A stretch of DNA of 12,106 nucleotides, from positions 1 to 12,106 of the forward strand of contig DASVDK010000219.1 of the NCBI GenBank assembly GCA_036381125.1, in the 5' to 3' direction. The notes beneath the pieces were generated by a model. That model made no database searches. It was not told the origin of the DNA and saw only the letters and a program-made list of their open reading frames with translations. Each line of letters opens with the position of its first letter. Positions within the stretch are counted from its first letter, which is position 1. This stretch comes from DASVDK01 sp036381125 [NCBI: Thermodesulfobacteriota bacterium]. Its GTDB lineage: Bacteria; DASVDK01. The translations under genes and the position numbers were made by a program. Below, one piece after another: positions 6,678 through 12,106 of this stretch.

Positions 6678-6695
6678 CTCGAAGGGGAGCCGGAC

Positions 6696-7493
6696 GTGAG
6701 CCGGCTCGCGCGCCTCGTCGATCGCCTGGGCGCCATGGCGTTCGCCGCGTCGCCCGCCCTCCAGCGTCACTGGGCCCGGCGGCGGGTGGTCCGGTCGACC
6801 GACGTGCCCTGGGCGCCTCCGCCCGTGGCGCTCTCCGCGGCGACGGTGGCGCTCGTGACGACCGCAGGCGTCCACCTCGACACCGACCCCCCCTTCGACC
6901 TCGACGCGCGCGACGGGGACCCGACCTTCCGACGGATCCCGCGCGGCGTCGACCGGCGGCGGCTCGTCGTGAGCCACGGCCACTACGACAGCCGCGACGT
7001 CCGGCGCGACGTGAACGTCGTGCTCCCGCTCGACCGGCTCGAGGAGCTGGCGGCGGCCGGGCGGATCGGCGGCGTGGCGCCGGTGCACTACGGCTTCGGC
7101 TGGATCCGGGACGTGGCGCCGCTCGTCGGTCGGACGGCGCCGGTCGTGGCGCGGGAGCTCGTCGCCGCCCGCGTCGGCGCGGTGGTCCTCACGCCGGCCT
7201 GACCCTCCTGCAATCAGTCCGTGGGACTGATCGCGAGGGTCATCGAGGCGGCCGGCATCCCCACCGTCTGCATCTCGCTCGTGCGGGAGGTGACCGAGCG
7301 GGTGAAGCCGCCGCGCGCGATCCATCTGCGGTGGCCGATGGGGCACCCGCTCGGCGAGCCGGGCCGCCCGGCCCAGCAGCGCCAGGTGCTCGAGGACGCC
7401 CTCGACCTCCTGATGTCGGCGTCGACGCCCGGCGTGATCGTCGACCTGCCGTACCGGTGGCGCAGGGAGCGCTATCGGGGGGAGGAGCGGTAG
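6696..7493 (+). CDS. GrdB-like selenoprotein (glycine/sarcosine/betaine reductase selenoprotein B family), in-frame UGA read as selenocysteine
   Basis: One 265-residue protein is encoded if TGA 7200-7202 is read as Sec169. The upstream part (residues 1-168) carries family features: S-R-L-A-R-L-V-D-R-L-G at the N-terminus, A-L-V-T-T-A-G-V-H (52-60), D-G-D-P-T-F-R-R-I-P (73-82), H-Y-D (96-98) and V-V-L-T-P-A just before the TGA. The frame then continues P-S-C-N-Q-S-V-G-L-I and G-I-P-T-V with the conserved R-P/K-P-P-R-A and G-H-P-L-G-E-P-G segments, ending at TAG 7491. Homologues I know have C-x-x-C-N-Q-S-V-G-L at this point, so the TGA replaces the first Cys and gives U169-x-x-C172, a redox motif. 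The protein is far shorter than clostridial GrdB (over 400 residues) and no other reductase subunits are nearby, so its substrate is unknown; a thiol-type redox enzyme is likely. GTG 6696 follows GGGGAG by 6 nt. The 3' end overlaps the MarR gene by 22 nt. Reading it as two genes or a nonsense pseudogene is less likely. Confidence 0.88.
7200..7239 (+). promoter_or_regulatory. Candidate bacterial SECIS element (selenocysteine insertion hairpin)
   Basis: The UGA (7200-7202) is followed immediately by a long hairpin. The lower stem pairs 7203-7207 with 7235-7239 (5 bp), then a CU bulge (7208-7209), two G-C pairs (7210-7211 with 7233-7234) and an A/C mismatch. The upper stem is a perfect 8 bp (7213-7220 with 7224-7231), capped by GUG (7221-7223). 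The loop begins 18 nt after the UGA and contains GU, the distance and loop feature known for SelB-dependent bacterial SECIS elements. No U-run follows, so it is not an intrinsic terminator, and the sequence continues to encode conserved protein. Confidence 0.75.
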
Positions 7494-8029
7494 CGCGGCG
7501 GCTGGCAGGCCCCGGGGTCGTCCGACTCGGCGCCCACCCGGAGCGCCGCCTCGACGAGCGCCTCGAGGCCCTTCAGCACGCGCTCCCGATCGCGAGCGGT
7601 CATCCGGGCGAGCACCGACTCGAGGCGTCCGGCCCGCAGCCGTTCGAGCTCGGCGACCAGGCCTCGTCCCTCCGCCGTGAGCGTCAGCGTGCAGACACGC
7701 CGGTCGGCCGGATCGCTGCCGCGGCTCACGAAGCCCTTGTGCTGCAGGCGATCGACGAGCTGCGTGACGTTCGGCAAGGTGACCCCGAAGTGCCTCGCAA
7801 CGTCGCCCATCGCACAGCCCGGATGCCGGGCCACGTAGTTCAGCATCTGCGCCTGCGCGAAGGTGAGCTCGATCTCGGCCACCCTCGACGACCAGAACAG
7901 GTGGCGGAACGCGGCGCCGAGGAGCGTCCGCAAGAGCTCGAGTAGCCGGCCCGCGTCCGACCGGAGATCGCTCTCCCCTCTCCGCCCCGCCCCCGACCGG
8001 GACGGCGGCCGCCCGCCGCGCGTGGTCAT
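7472..8029 (-). CDS. MarR-family transcriptional regulator
   Basis: A 185-residue DNA-binding protein that would repress the divergent efflux genes and probably itself, responding to a small phenolic or drug-like ligand as is usual for the family. The winged helix-turn-helix spans about 55-120: L-T-F-A-Q-A-Q-M-L-N-Y-V, then M-G-D-V-A-R-H-F-G-V-T-L-P-N-V-T-Q-L-V-D-R-L as the HTH, and the wing D-P-A-D-R-R (107-112). Flanking helices for dimerisation lie at about 25-50 and 120-168. The first 20 residues are basic and disordered. ATG 8029 has no good Shine-Dalgarno sequence; a TTGACT-N17-TAGCAT promoter ends 6 nt upstream, suggesting a leaderless message. The stop codon lies inside the 3' end of the selenoprotein gene. 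Its position beside emrA/emrB matches an EmrR-like role (inference). Confidence 0.93.
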   Translation of the reverse strand: MTTRGGRPPSRSGAGRRGESDLRSDAGRLLELLRTLLGAAFRHLFWSSRVAEIELTFAQAQMLNYVARHPGCAMGDVARHFGVTLPNVTQLVDRLQHKGFVSRGSDPADRRVCTLTLTAEGRGLVAELERLRAGRLESVLARMTARDRERVLKGLEALVEAALRVGAESDDPGACQPPRYRSSPR

Positions 8030-8058
8030 TGCCCGATGCTACACTGCCTTGATATGTT
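8029..8058 (+). promoter_or_regulatory. Candidate promoter for the emrA-emrB operon
   Basis: TTGCCC (8029-8034), an 18-nt spacer and TATGTT (8053-8058) each match the consensus at four positions. Transcription would begin near 8065, leaving about 25 nt with a GGAGG Shine-Dalgarno (8080-8084). The alternative TTGATA at 8049-8054 has a poor -10 and would start too close to the ribosome binding site. The -10 overlaps the left arm of the inverted repeat. Confidence 0.35.
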
Positions 8059-8064
8059 AGTCAA
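8036..8064 (-). promoter_or_regulatory. Sigma70-type promoter of the MarR-family gene
   Basis: On the minus strand TTGACT (8064-8059, five of six) is followed by a 17-nt spacer and TAGCAT (8041-8036, four of six). The expected transcription start falls at or next to the A of ATG 8029. The inverted repeat at 8051-8075 covers the -35 and part of the spacer. Confidence 0.65.
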
Positions 8065-8075
8065 TTAAGCATATC
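8051..8075. promoter_or_regulatory. Inverted repeat, probable MarR-type operator
   Basis: GATATG (8051-8056) and CATATC (8070-8075) are perfect inverted copies, with arm centres 19 nt apart (about two helical turns). Between them lies TTAGTCAATTAA, itself a near-palindrome of the TTA...TAA kind often seen at MarR sites. This AT-rich island in GC-rich DNA overlaps the -35 of the MarR gene and the proposed -10 of emrA, so one bound dimer could repress both directions. Confidence 0.6.
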
Positions 8076-8089
8076 CGACGGAGGCGCCG

Positions 8090-9205
8090 ATGACCGACGA
8101 GTCAGCCCCCTCGCACCCCCGAACGCCGCCGGTCCGGCGGCGAACGCCCCGGCGTCCGTCCCTCAGGGCCGTCCTCCTCGCGCTCGGTCCGCTGGCGCTC
8201 GCGGTGGCGGCGGCCGTCGTGTACCTCACGAGCGGCCGGTACGTCTCGACGGACAACGCCTACGTCAAGGCCCCCTCCGTCGTCGTCAGCGCGGAGGTGA
8301 GCGGCCGCGTGGTCGAGGTCGCCGTCGCCGAGAACCAACCGGTCACGGCCGGCACCCTCCTCGTCCGGATCGACCCGGAGCCCTTCCGCATCGCGCTCGC
8401 CCAGGCCGAGGCGCACCTCGCGGGCGTCCGCAACGAGATCGCGGCGCTGCGGGCCAGCGCCCGCCAGAAGCGACACGAGCTCGAGCTGGCCGAGGCGAAC
8501 CTCGCCTACTCCGAGCAGCAGCTCCTGCGCCAGGAGCGACTCGTGGCCGAGCGGATCGCGGCCCGCGACCGGCTCGACGAGGCCCGCCGCAACGCCGACG
8601 TGGCGCGGCGGCAGGTCGAGGCCCTGAGGGAGGAGATCGAGGGGATCCTGGCCACCCTCGGCGGCAACCCCGACATCGCCGCCGAGGCGCACCCGCGCTA
8701 CCTCGAGGCCAGGGGCGCCCGCGACCAGGCGGCGCTCGCTCTCAGGCGCACCACGATCACGGCCCCGGGCAGCGGCGTCGCGAGCCAGGTCGCCCGGTTG
8801 CGACCGGGCGACTACGTGGAGGCGGGCGATCCTCTCCTCACGCTCGTGGACATCGACCACGTCTGGGTGGAGGCCAACTTCAAGGAGACCGACCTGGCCC
8901 GCATCCGTCCGGGGGCGCCGGCCACTGTGGAGGTGGACACCTACCCCGACCGCACGTTCGACGCGGAGGTCGAGAGCGTGAGCCCCGCAACCGGCGCCGA
9001 GTTCTCGGTGCTGCCGCCGCAGAACGCCACCGGCAACTGGGTGAAGGTGGTGCAGCGGATCCCGGTGCGGCTCGCCATCCACCCGCACGGCGGCGAGCCG
9101 CCCCTCCGGGCGGGCATGAGCGCGACGGTCACGGTCGACACCGGCCGTCACACCCCCATCGACCGGCTCGTGGCGGCGCTGCCGTGGGTCGGTGCGCCGA
9201 GGTGA
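8090..9205 (+). CDS. emrA: HlyD/EmrA-family membrane fusion protein of a multidrug efflux pump
   Basis: A 371-residue periplasmic adaptor anchored by one membrane segment (about 26-46, after a basic cytoplasmic tail). The biotinyl-lipoyl half begins at T-D-N-A-Y-V-K-A and V-S-G-R-V (55-75). A long alpha-hairpin follows (about 100-190, rich in E, A, R, Q and L). The second lipoyl half and beta-barrel contain G-D-Y-V-E-A-G-D-P-L, V-W-V-E-A-N-F-K-E-T and the EmrA-like P-P-Q-N-A-T-G-N-W-V-K-V-V-Q-R. The C-terminus has R-A-G-M-S-A-T-V. ATG 8090 follows GGAGG by 5 nt. Its stop codon overlaps the emrB start in GTGA, so the two are translated together. It would link the inner-membrane transporter to a TolC-like channel, which is not encoded here. 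Confidence 0.94.
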   Translation: MTDESAPSHPRTPPVRRRTPRRPSLRAVLLALGPLALAVAAAVVYLTSGRYVSTDNAYVKAPSVVVSAEVSGRVVEVAVAENQPVTAGTLLVRIDPEPFRIALAQAEAHLAGVRNEIAALRASARQKRHELELAEANLAYSEQQLLRQERLVAERIAARDRLDEARRNADVARRQVEALREEIEGILATLGGNPDIAAEAHPRYLEARGARDQAALALRRTTITAPGSGVASQVARLRPGDYVEAGDPLLTLVDIDHVWVEANFKETDLARIRPGAPATVEVDTYPDRTFDAEVESVSPATGAEFSVLPPQNATGNWVKVVQRIPVRLAIHPHGGEPPLRAGMSATVTVDTGRHTPIDRLVAALPWVGAPR

Positions 9206-10746
9206 GCGCGGCGCGGCCCGTGGAGGGCGGTGCGCCGCACGTCGGCGCGATCACCGTCTCGATCATGCTGCCGACCATCATGCAGGCGCTCGACACCACG
9301 ATCGCGAACGTCGCCCTGCCGCACATGCAGGGCGGCCTGTCGGCCACGCAGGACCAGACCGCCTGGGTGCTCACGTCCTACATCGTGGCCGCGGCGATCA
9401 TGACCCCGCCCACCGGCTTCCTCGCCGCGCGCTTCGGGCGCAAGCGGCTCTTCCTCACCGCGGTCGCGGGCTTCACGGCGGCCTCGATGCTCTGCGGCCT
9501 CGCCGGGTCGCTCGGCCAGATGGTCGTCTTCCGGGTCCTGCAGGGCCTCTTCGGCGCGTCGCTCGTCCCGCTCTCGCAGGCGGTGCTGTTCGACACCTAT
9601 CCGCGGGAGCGGCACGCCTCGGCCATGGCGCTCTGGGGCATCGGGGTCATGGTCGGGCCGATCCTCGGCCCGGTGCTCGGCGGGTACCTGACGGAGTACT
9701 ACAGCTGGCGCTGGATCTTCTACATCAACCTCCCCTTCGGGATCCTGGCCTTCCTCGGCATCCTCGCCTTCGTGCCGGAGACCCCGCCCGATGCCGAGCG
9801 TCCCTTCGACCTGTTCGGCTTCCTCGTGCTGAGCGCGGCCATCGGCGCCTTCCAGCTCATGCTGGATCGCGGAGAACAGGTCGACTGGTTCCAGTCGGCC
9901 GAGATCGTCACGTACGCCGCGCTCTCGGCGCTCGGCCTCTACCTCTTCGTCGTGCAGATGGCGACCGCGCCCAGGCCGTTCCTCGAGCCGGCGGTCTTCC
10001 GCGACAGGAACTTCCTGACCGGGCTCCTCTTCATCTTCCTCGTCGGCGTCATCCTGCTCGCGACCCTGGCCCTGCTGCCGCCGTTCCTCCAGAACCTGAT
10101 GGGCTACCCGGTCATCCTCGCCGGGATCGTCCTCGCGCCGCGCGGCCTCGGCACCATGGCCGCCATGACGGTCGTCGGCCGGCTGGTGGGCCGCGTCGAC
10201 ACGCGGCTCGTCATGCTCGCGGGGCTCCTGCTGACCGCGCTGTCGCTCTGGCAGATGACGGGGTTCACGACGGACGTCGGGCGGGGCGTGATCGTCTGGA
10301 CCGGCCTGGTGCAGGGGCTCGGACTCGGTTTCATTTTCGTGCCGCTCAGCACGTTGACGTTCGCCACGCTGCCGCCGCGCCTCCGGACGGAGGCGGCCGG
10401 GGTCTACAGCCTCGTGCGCAACATCGGCAGCAGCGTCGGGATCTCGATCGTCGTGAGCCTGCTTGCGCGCAACACCCAGATCAACCACGCCGCGCTGGCC
10501 GAGCGGATCACCCCGTTCAACCCCCTCCTGCGCGAGCCGTCCCTCCCGGCCGCCTGGAGCCTCGACGCGCCGGCGGGCGTCGCCGCCCTGAACGCCGAGA
10601 TCACCAGGCAGGCCCAGACGATCGCCTACCTGGACGACTTCCGGCTCATGCTGGTCGTGACGCTCCTCGTGATGCCGCTCCTCGCCCTGCTCCGCGCGCC
10701 CAGGGGCGGGCCGGCGCAGGCGCCGGCGGCGGCAATGGCCGAGTGA
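9202..10746 (+). CDS. emrB: DHA2-family (EmrB/QacA) proton-coupled multidrug efflux transporter
   Basis: A 514-residue inner-membrane transporter with hydrophobicity consistent with 14 membrane helices. Seen motifs are A-L-D-T-T-I-A-N-V-A-L-P in helix 1 (residues 29-40, the DHA2 signature), G-F-L-A-A-R-F-G-R-K-R (motif A, 72-82), G-x-x-V-G-P-x-L-G-P-x-L-G-G (motif C in helix 5), and Y-S-W-R-W-I-F-Y-I-N-L-P, which is strongly conserved in EmrB. The C-terminal part includes S-L-V-R-N-I-G-S-S-V-G-I-S. The start is GTG 9202, in a GTGA overlap with the emrA stop, which is typical translational coupling. GTG 9184 in the same frame would add six residues inside emrA and is less likely. Export substrates cannot be predicted. 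The 3' end stops 6 nt from the convergent BrkB-type gene. Confidence 0.95.
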   Translation: MSAARPVEGGAPHVGAITVSIMLPTIMQALDTTIANVALPHMQGGLSATQDQTAWVLTSYIVAAAIMTPPTGFLAARFGRKRLFLTAVAGFTAASMLCGLAGSLGQMVVFRVLQGLFGASLVPLSQAVLFDTYPRERHASAMALWGIGVMVGPILGPVLGGYLTEYYSWRWIFYINLPFGILAFLGILAFVPETPPDAERPFDLFGFLVLSAAIGAFQLMLDRGEQVDWFQSAEIVTYAALSALGLYLFVVQMATAPRPFLEPAVFRDRNFLTGLLFIFLVGVILLATLALLPPFLQNLMGYPVILAGIVLAPRGLGTMAAMTVVGRLVGRVDTRLVMLAGLLLTALSLWQMTGFTTDVGRGVIVWTGLVQGLGLGFIFVPLSTLTFATLPPRLRTEAAGVYSLVRNIGSSVGISIVVSLLARNTQINHAALAERITPFNPLLREPSLPAAWSLDAPAGVAALNAEITRQAQTIAYLDDFRLMLVVTLLVMPLLALLRAPRGGPAQAPAAAMAE

Positions 10747-10752
10747 CGCGCC

Positions 10753-12106
10753 TTACGGGTTGCCCTGCAGGTGGACGGGGTCGGGCGAATGTGCGCCGGC
10801 GGCCGCCTTCCTGCGGCCGCGACGGATCCCGAGCCGGATGACGATCGTGCTGGCGGCGAGCCCGACGGCCGAGACGACCAGGGCGGCGACCCAGAGCGGC
10901 AGCACGCCTGCCAGCAGGACCACCGCGGCGGCGCAGAGGTAGAGGAGCCCCACGCAGGCGACCACGACGCCCCCGGCGGCCAGGCTGACGCCCCGGGCGA
11001 GGCGGCGGGACGCGGCTCGCAACTCCGCCGTGGCGAGCCGCGCCTGGAGCGCGACGAGCCGCTGGGTCTCGCGACCGGCCGCCTGGAAGGCCTCGATCAC
11101 CCCTCGCGCCTCGGCGGGGGGAGGTGCCTGCGGGGGACGCGACGCCGACGGATCGGCGGGCGCCGCGTCGGTCGGCTCGGGGCGGCGGACGAGATGGAGG
11201 TGGCGCCGCTCGCCGCGACGGCGCTCCCTCTTGCGACGCTCCTCGCCGGGAGGCAGCGCGGGCGGCGGCCCCGGCTTCCGCCATTCGCTCGCCGGCTCCC
11301 TCGGCGCGGCCGCCTCGCGCGGCGCCGCGGCGCGGCCGGCCCCGGTGTCGGACTGCCGCTTCGCGCCCGGGCGCTTGCCCGCCGGCGCGAGGTGCTCGAT
11401 GACCGCGTTGGTCTCGCCGCCGAGGAGCAGGAAGAACCCGGTCAGGTAGAGCCACGTGAGCAGGACGATCACGGCGCCGAGCGAGCCGTAGGTGGCGTCG
11501 TAGGACCCGAAGCGCCGGACGTAGAGCGAGAAGCCGATCGAGGCGAGCACCCAGCCGACGACGGCGAGGACGCTGCCGGGCGTGAGCCACCGGAAGTCCT
11601 GCTCGACGTTCGGCGCCACGTAGTAGACGCCGGCGAGGACGAGCGCGAGCAGGACCAGCGCCGTCGGCCAGCGGATCCAGACCCATGCCGCGTCGAACGC
11701 CTCGCCGAGGCCGGCGTAGGCGGCCAGCACATGGCCGATCTGCGGCCCGAAGATGAGGAGCGCGAAGGCGACGATCGCGAGCAGGGAGAAGCCGAACGTC
11801 GCGAGCAGCGAGATGCCGTAGTACTTCCACCAGGGCCGCGACTCCTCGACGTCGTAGGCCCGGTTGAGCGACGACATGATCGCCCGGAAGCCGGCCGACG
11901 CGCCCCAGAGGGCGAGCAGGACGCCGAAGGAGAGGAGCCCGCCCCGCTGCCGGGTCGTGACGGTCTCGATGGTGTCGCGGACGAGCGACAGCGCCTGGGG
12001 CGGCAGGACGCGCGACGCCGCCTCCATCATGCGGTCGAAGAGGTCGGGGATCGGCAGGTAGCCGATCAGCGTCACCAGGAAGAGCATCAGGGGGAAGAGG
12101 CTGAAG
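10753..12106 (-). CDS. YihY/BrkB-family membrane protein fused to a holin-like C-terminal domain, N-terminus beyond the window
   Basis: The frame is open to the right edge (at least 450 residues). An internal ATG at 12087 looks like a start, but the six preceding codons read F-S-L-F-P-L, the conserved beginning of the first BrkB helix, so the true start lies outside. The BrkB/YihY part (to about residue 235 counted from 12087) has several membrane helices and the signature Y-G-S-L-G-A-V-I-V-L-L-T-W-L-Y near the last helices, ending G-G-E-T-N-A-V-I-E. A charged Pro/Arg-rich linker follows (about 236-330, with R-R-K-R-E-R-R-R). Then comes an amphipathic helix (330-365) and two membrane helices (about 366-418), resembling the Actinobacterial Holin-X/phage holin 3_6 family. 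The role of YihY proteins is not settled, and the older name ribonuclease BN is a misassignment. The fusion seems genuine: there is no internal stop or ribosome binding site. Confidence 0.88.
   Translation of the reverse strand, partial: FSLFPLMLFLVTLIGYLPIPDLFDRMMEAASRVLPPQALSLVRDTIETVTTRQRGGLLSFGVLLALWGASAGFRAIMSSLNRAYDVEESRPWWKYYGISLLATFGFSLLAIVAFALLIFGPQIGHVLAAYAGLGEAFDAAWVWIRWPTALVLLALVLAGVYYVAPNVEQDFRWLTPGSVLAVVGWVLASIGFSLYVRRFGSYDATYGSLGAVIVLLTWLYLTGFFLLLGGETNAVIEHLAPAGKRPGAKRQSDTGAGRAAAPREAAAPREPASEWRKPGPPPALPPGEERRKRERRRGERRHLHLVRRPEPTDAAPADPSASRPPQAPPPAEARGVIEAFQAAGRETQRLVALQARLATAELRAASRRLARGVSLAAGGVVVACVGLLYLCAAAVVLLAGVLPLWVAALVVSAVGLAASTIVIRLGIRRGRRKAAAGAHSPDPVHLQGNP

Noticed and set aside
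7203-7239. The hairpin after the TGA as an intrinsic transcription terminator
   Set aside because: No T-run follows and conserved in-frame coding sequence continues through and beyond the stem.
7221-7493. A separate small gene starting at GTG 7221
   Set aside because: It is in the same frame as the upstream segment with only 18 nt after the TGA, has no Shine-Dalgarno sequence, begins in the loop of the hairpin and lacks an N-terminal domain. The Sec reading explains it better.
6696-7493. Pseudogene broken by a nonsense mutation
   Set aside because: The remainder shows no other lesions, the TGA sits exactly at the redox Cys position of the family, and a SECIS-like hairpin follows.
9148-10488. 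Minus-strand open frame of 446 codons opposite emrB
   Set aside because: The translation is almost entirely charged residues (Glu, Asp, Arg, His), the expected antisense of a hydrophobic transporter, with no family features.
12085-12087. ATG 12087 as the true start of the BrkB-type gene
   Set aside because: The preceding in-frame codons to the window edge encode F-S-L-F-P-L, a conserved part of the first BrkB helix, so the gene continues outside the window.
1-12106. CRISPR arrays, tRNA or rRNA genes, insertion sequences, phage attachment sites
   Set aside because: I found no repeat-spacer series, cloverleaf, transposase-like protein or terminal inverted repeats in the window.

Overview
The window is GC-rich coding DNA (roughly 70 % G+C by eye) with densely packed genes, frequent GTG starts and long spurious open frames opposite real genes. 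The gene content is a Gram-negative type: HtrA with a Sec signal peptide, a Tat-exported molybdoenzyme, and an EmrAB-type pump that normally pairs with an outer-membrane channel. Together with a selenocysteine gene, this suggests a soil or subsurface lineage such as Candidatus Rokubacteria/Methylomirabilota, or less likely a high-GC deltaproteobacterial-type group. That placement is inference; no rRNA or marker gene is present.

Layout. (1) Positions 1-1398, minus strand: a promoter (TTGACA-N18-TAGGAT) drives a small Rho_N/SAP-like basic protein, a nitrilase-superfamily C-N hydrolase and the start of a metal-dependent amidohydrolase that runs off the left edge. (2) Positions 1509-4526, minus strand: a D-2-hydroxyacid dehydrogenase, an HtrA/Deg serine protease with two PDZ domains, and a YfcE-like metallophosphoesterase lie in one direction with gaps of 32 and 4 nt. 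(3) Positions 4527-4840: a 314-nt divergent intergenic region. (4) Positions 4841-5848, plus strand: a Tat-exported sulfite-oxidase-family molybdoprotein, whose 3' end overlaps an unrecognised minus-strand gene (5841-6665).

(5) Positions 6696-7493, plus strand: the standout locus. Two same-frame open segments separated by a single TGA (7200-7202) form one GrdB-like protein of 265 residues. The TGA is best read as selenocysteine (U169) in a U-x-x-C motif, and a long stem-loop beginning at the next base is a good candidate for a bacterial SECIS element. (6) Positions 7472-10746: a MarR-family regulator on the minus strand is divergent from an emrA-emrB efflux pair. The 60 nt between them hold an AT-rich inverted repeat placed like a MarR operator over the promoters. 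(7) Positions 10753-12106, minus strand: a YihY/BrkB-family membrane protein fused to a holin-like C-terminal domain, with its N-terminus beyond the right edge.

Two observations cut across the genes. Three starts without a convincing Shine-Dalgarno sequence (4841, 6665, 8029) each have a TANNNT -10-like hexamer ending exactly 6 nt before the start codon, as in leaderless transcription. The amidohydrolase has no ATG, GTG or TTG where its family begins; a CTG embedded in CTGA overlaps the upstream stop codon in the manner of a coupled ATGA start.
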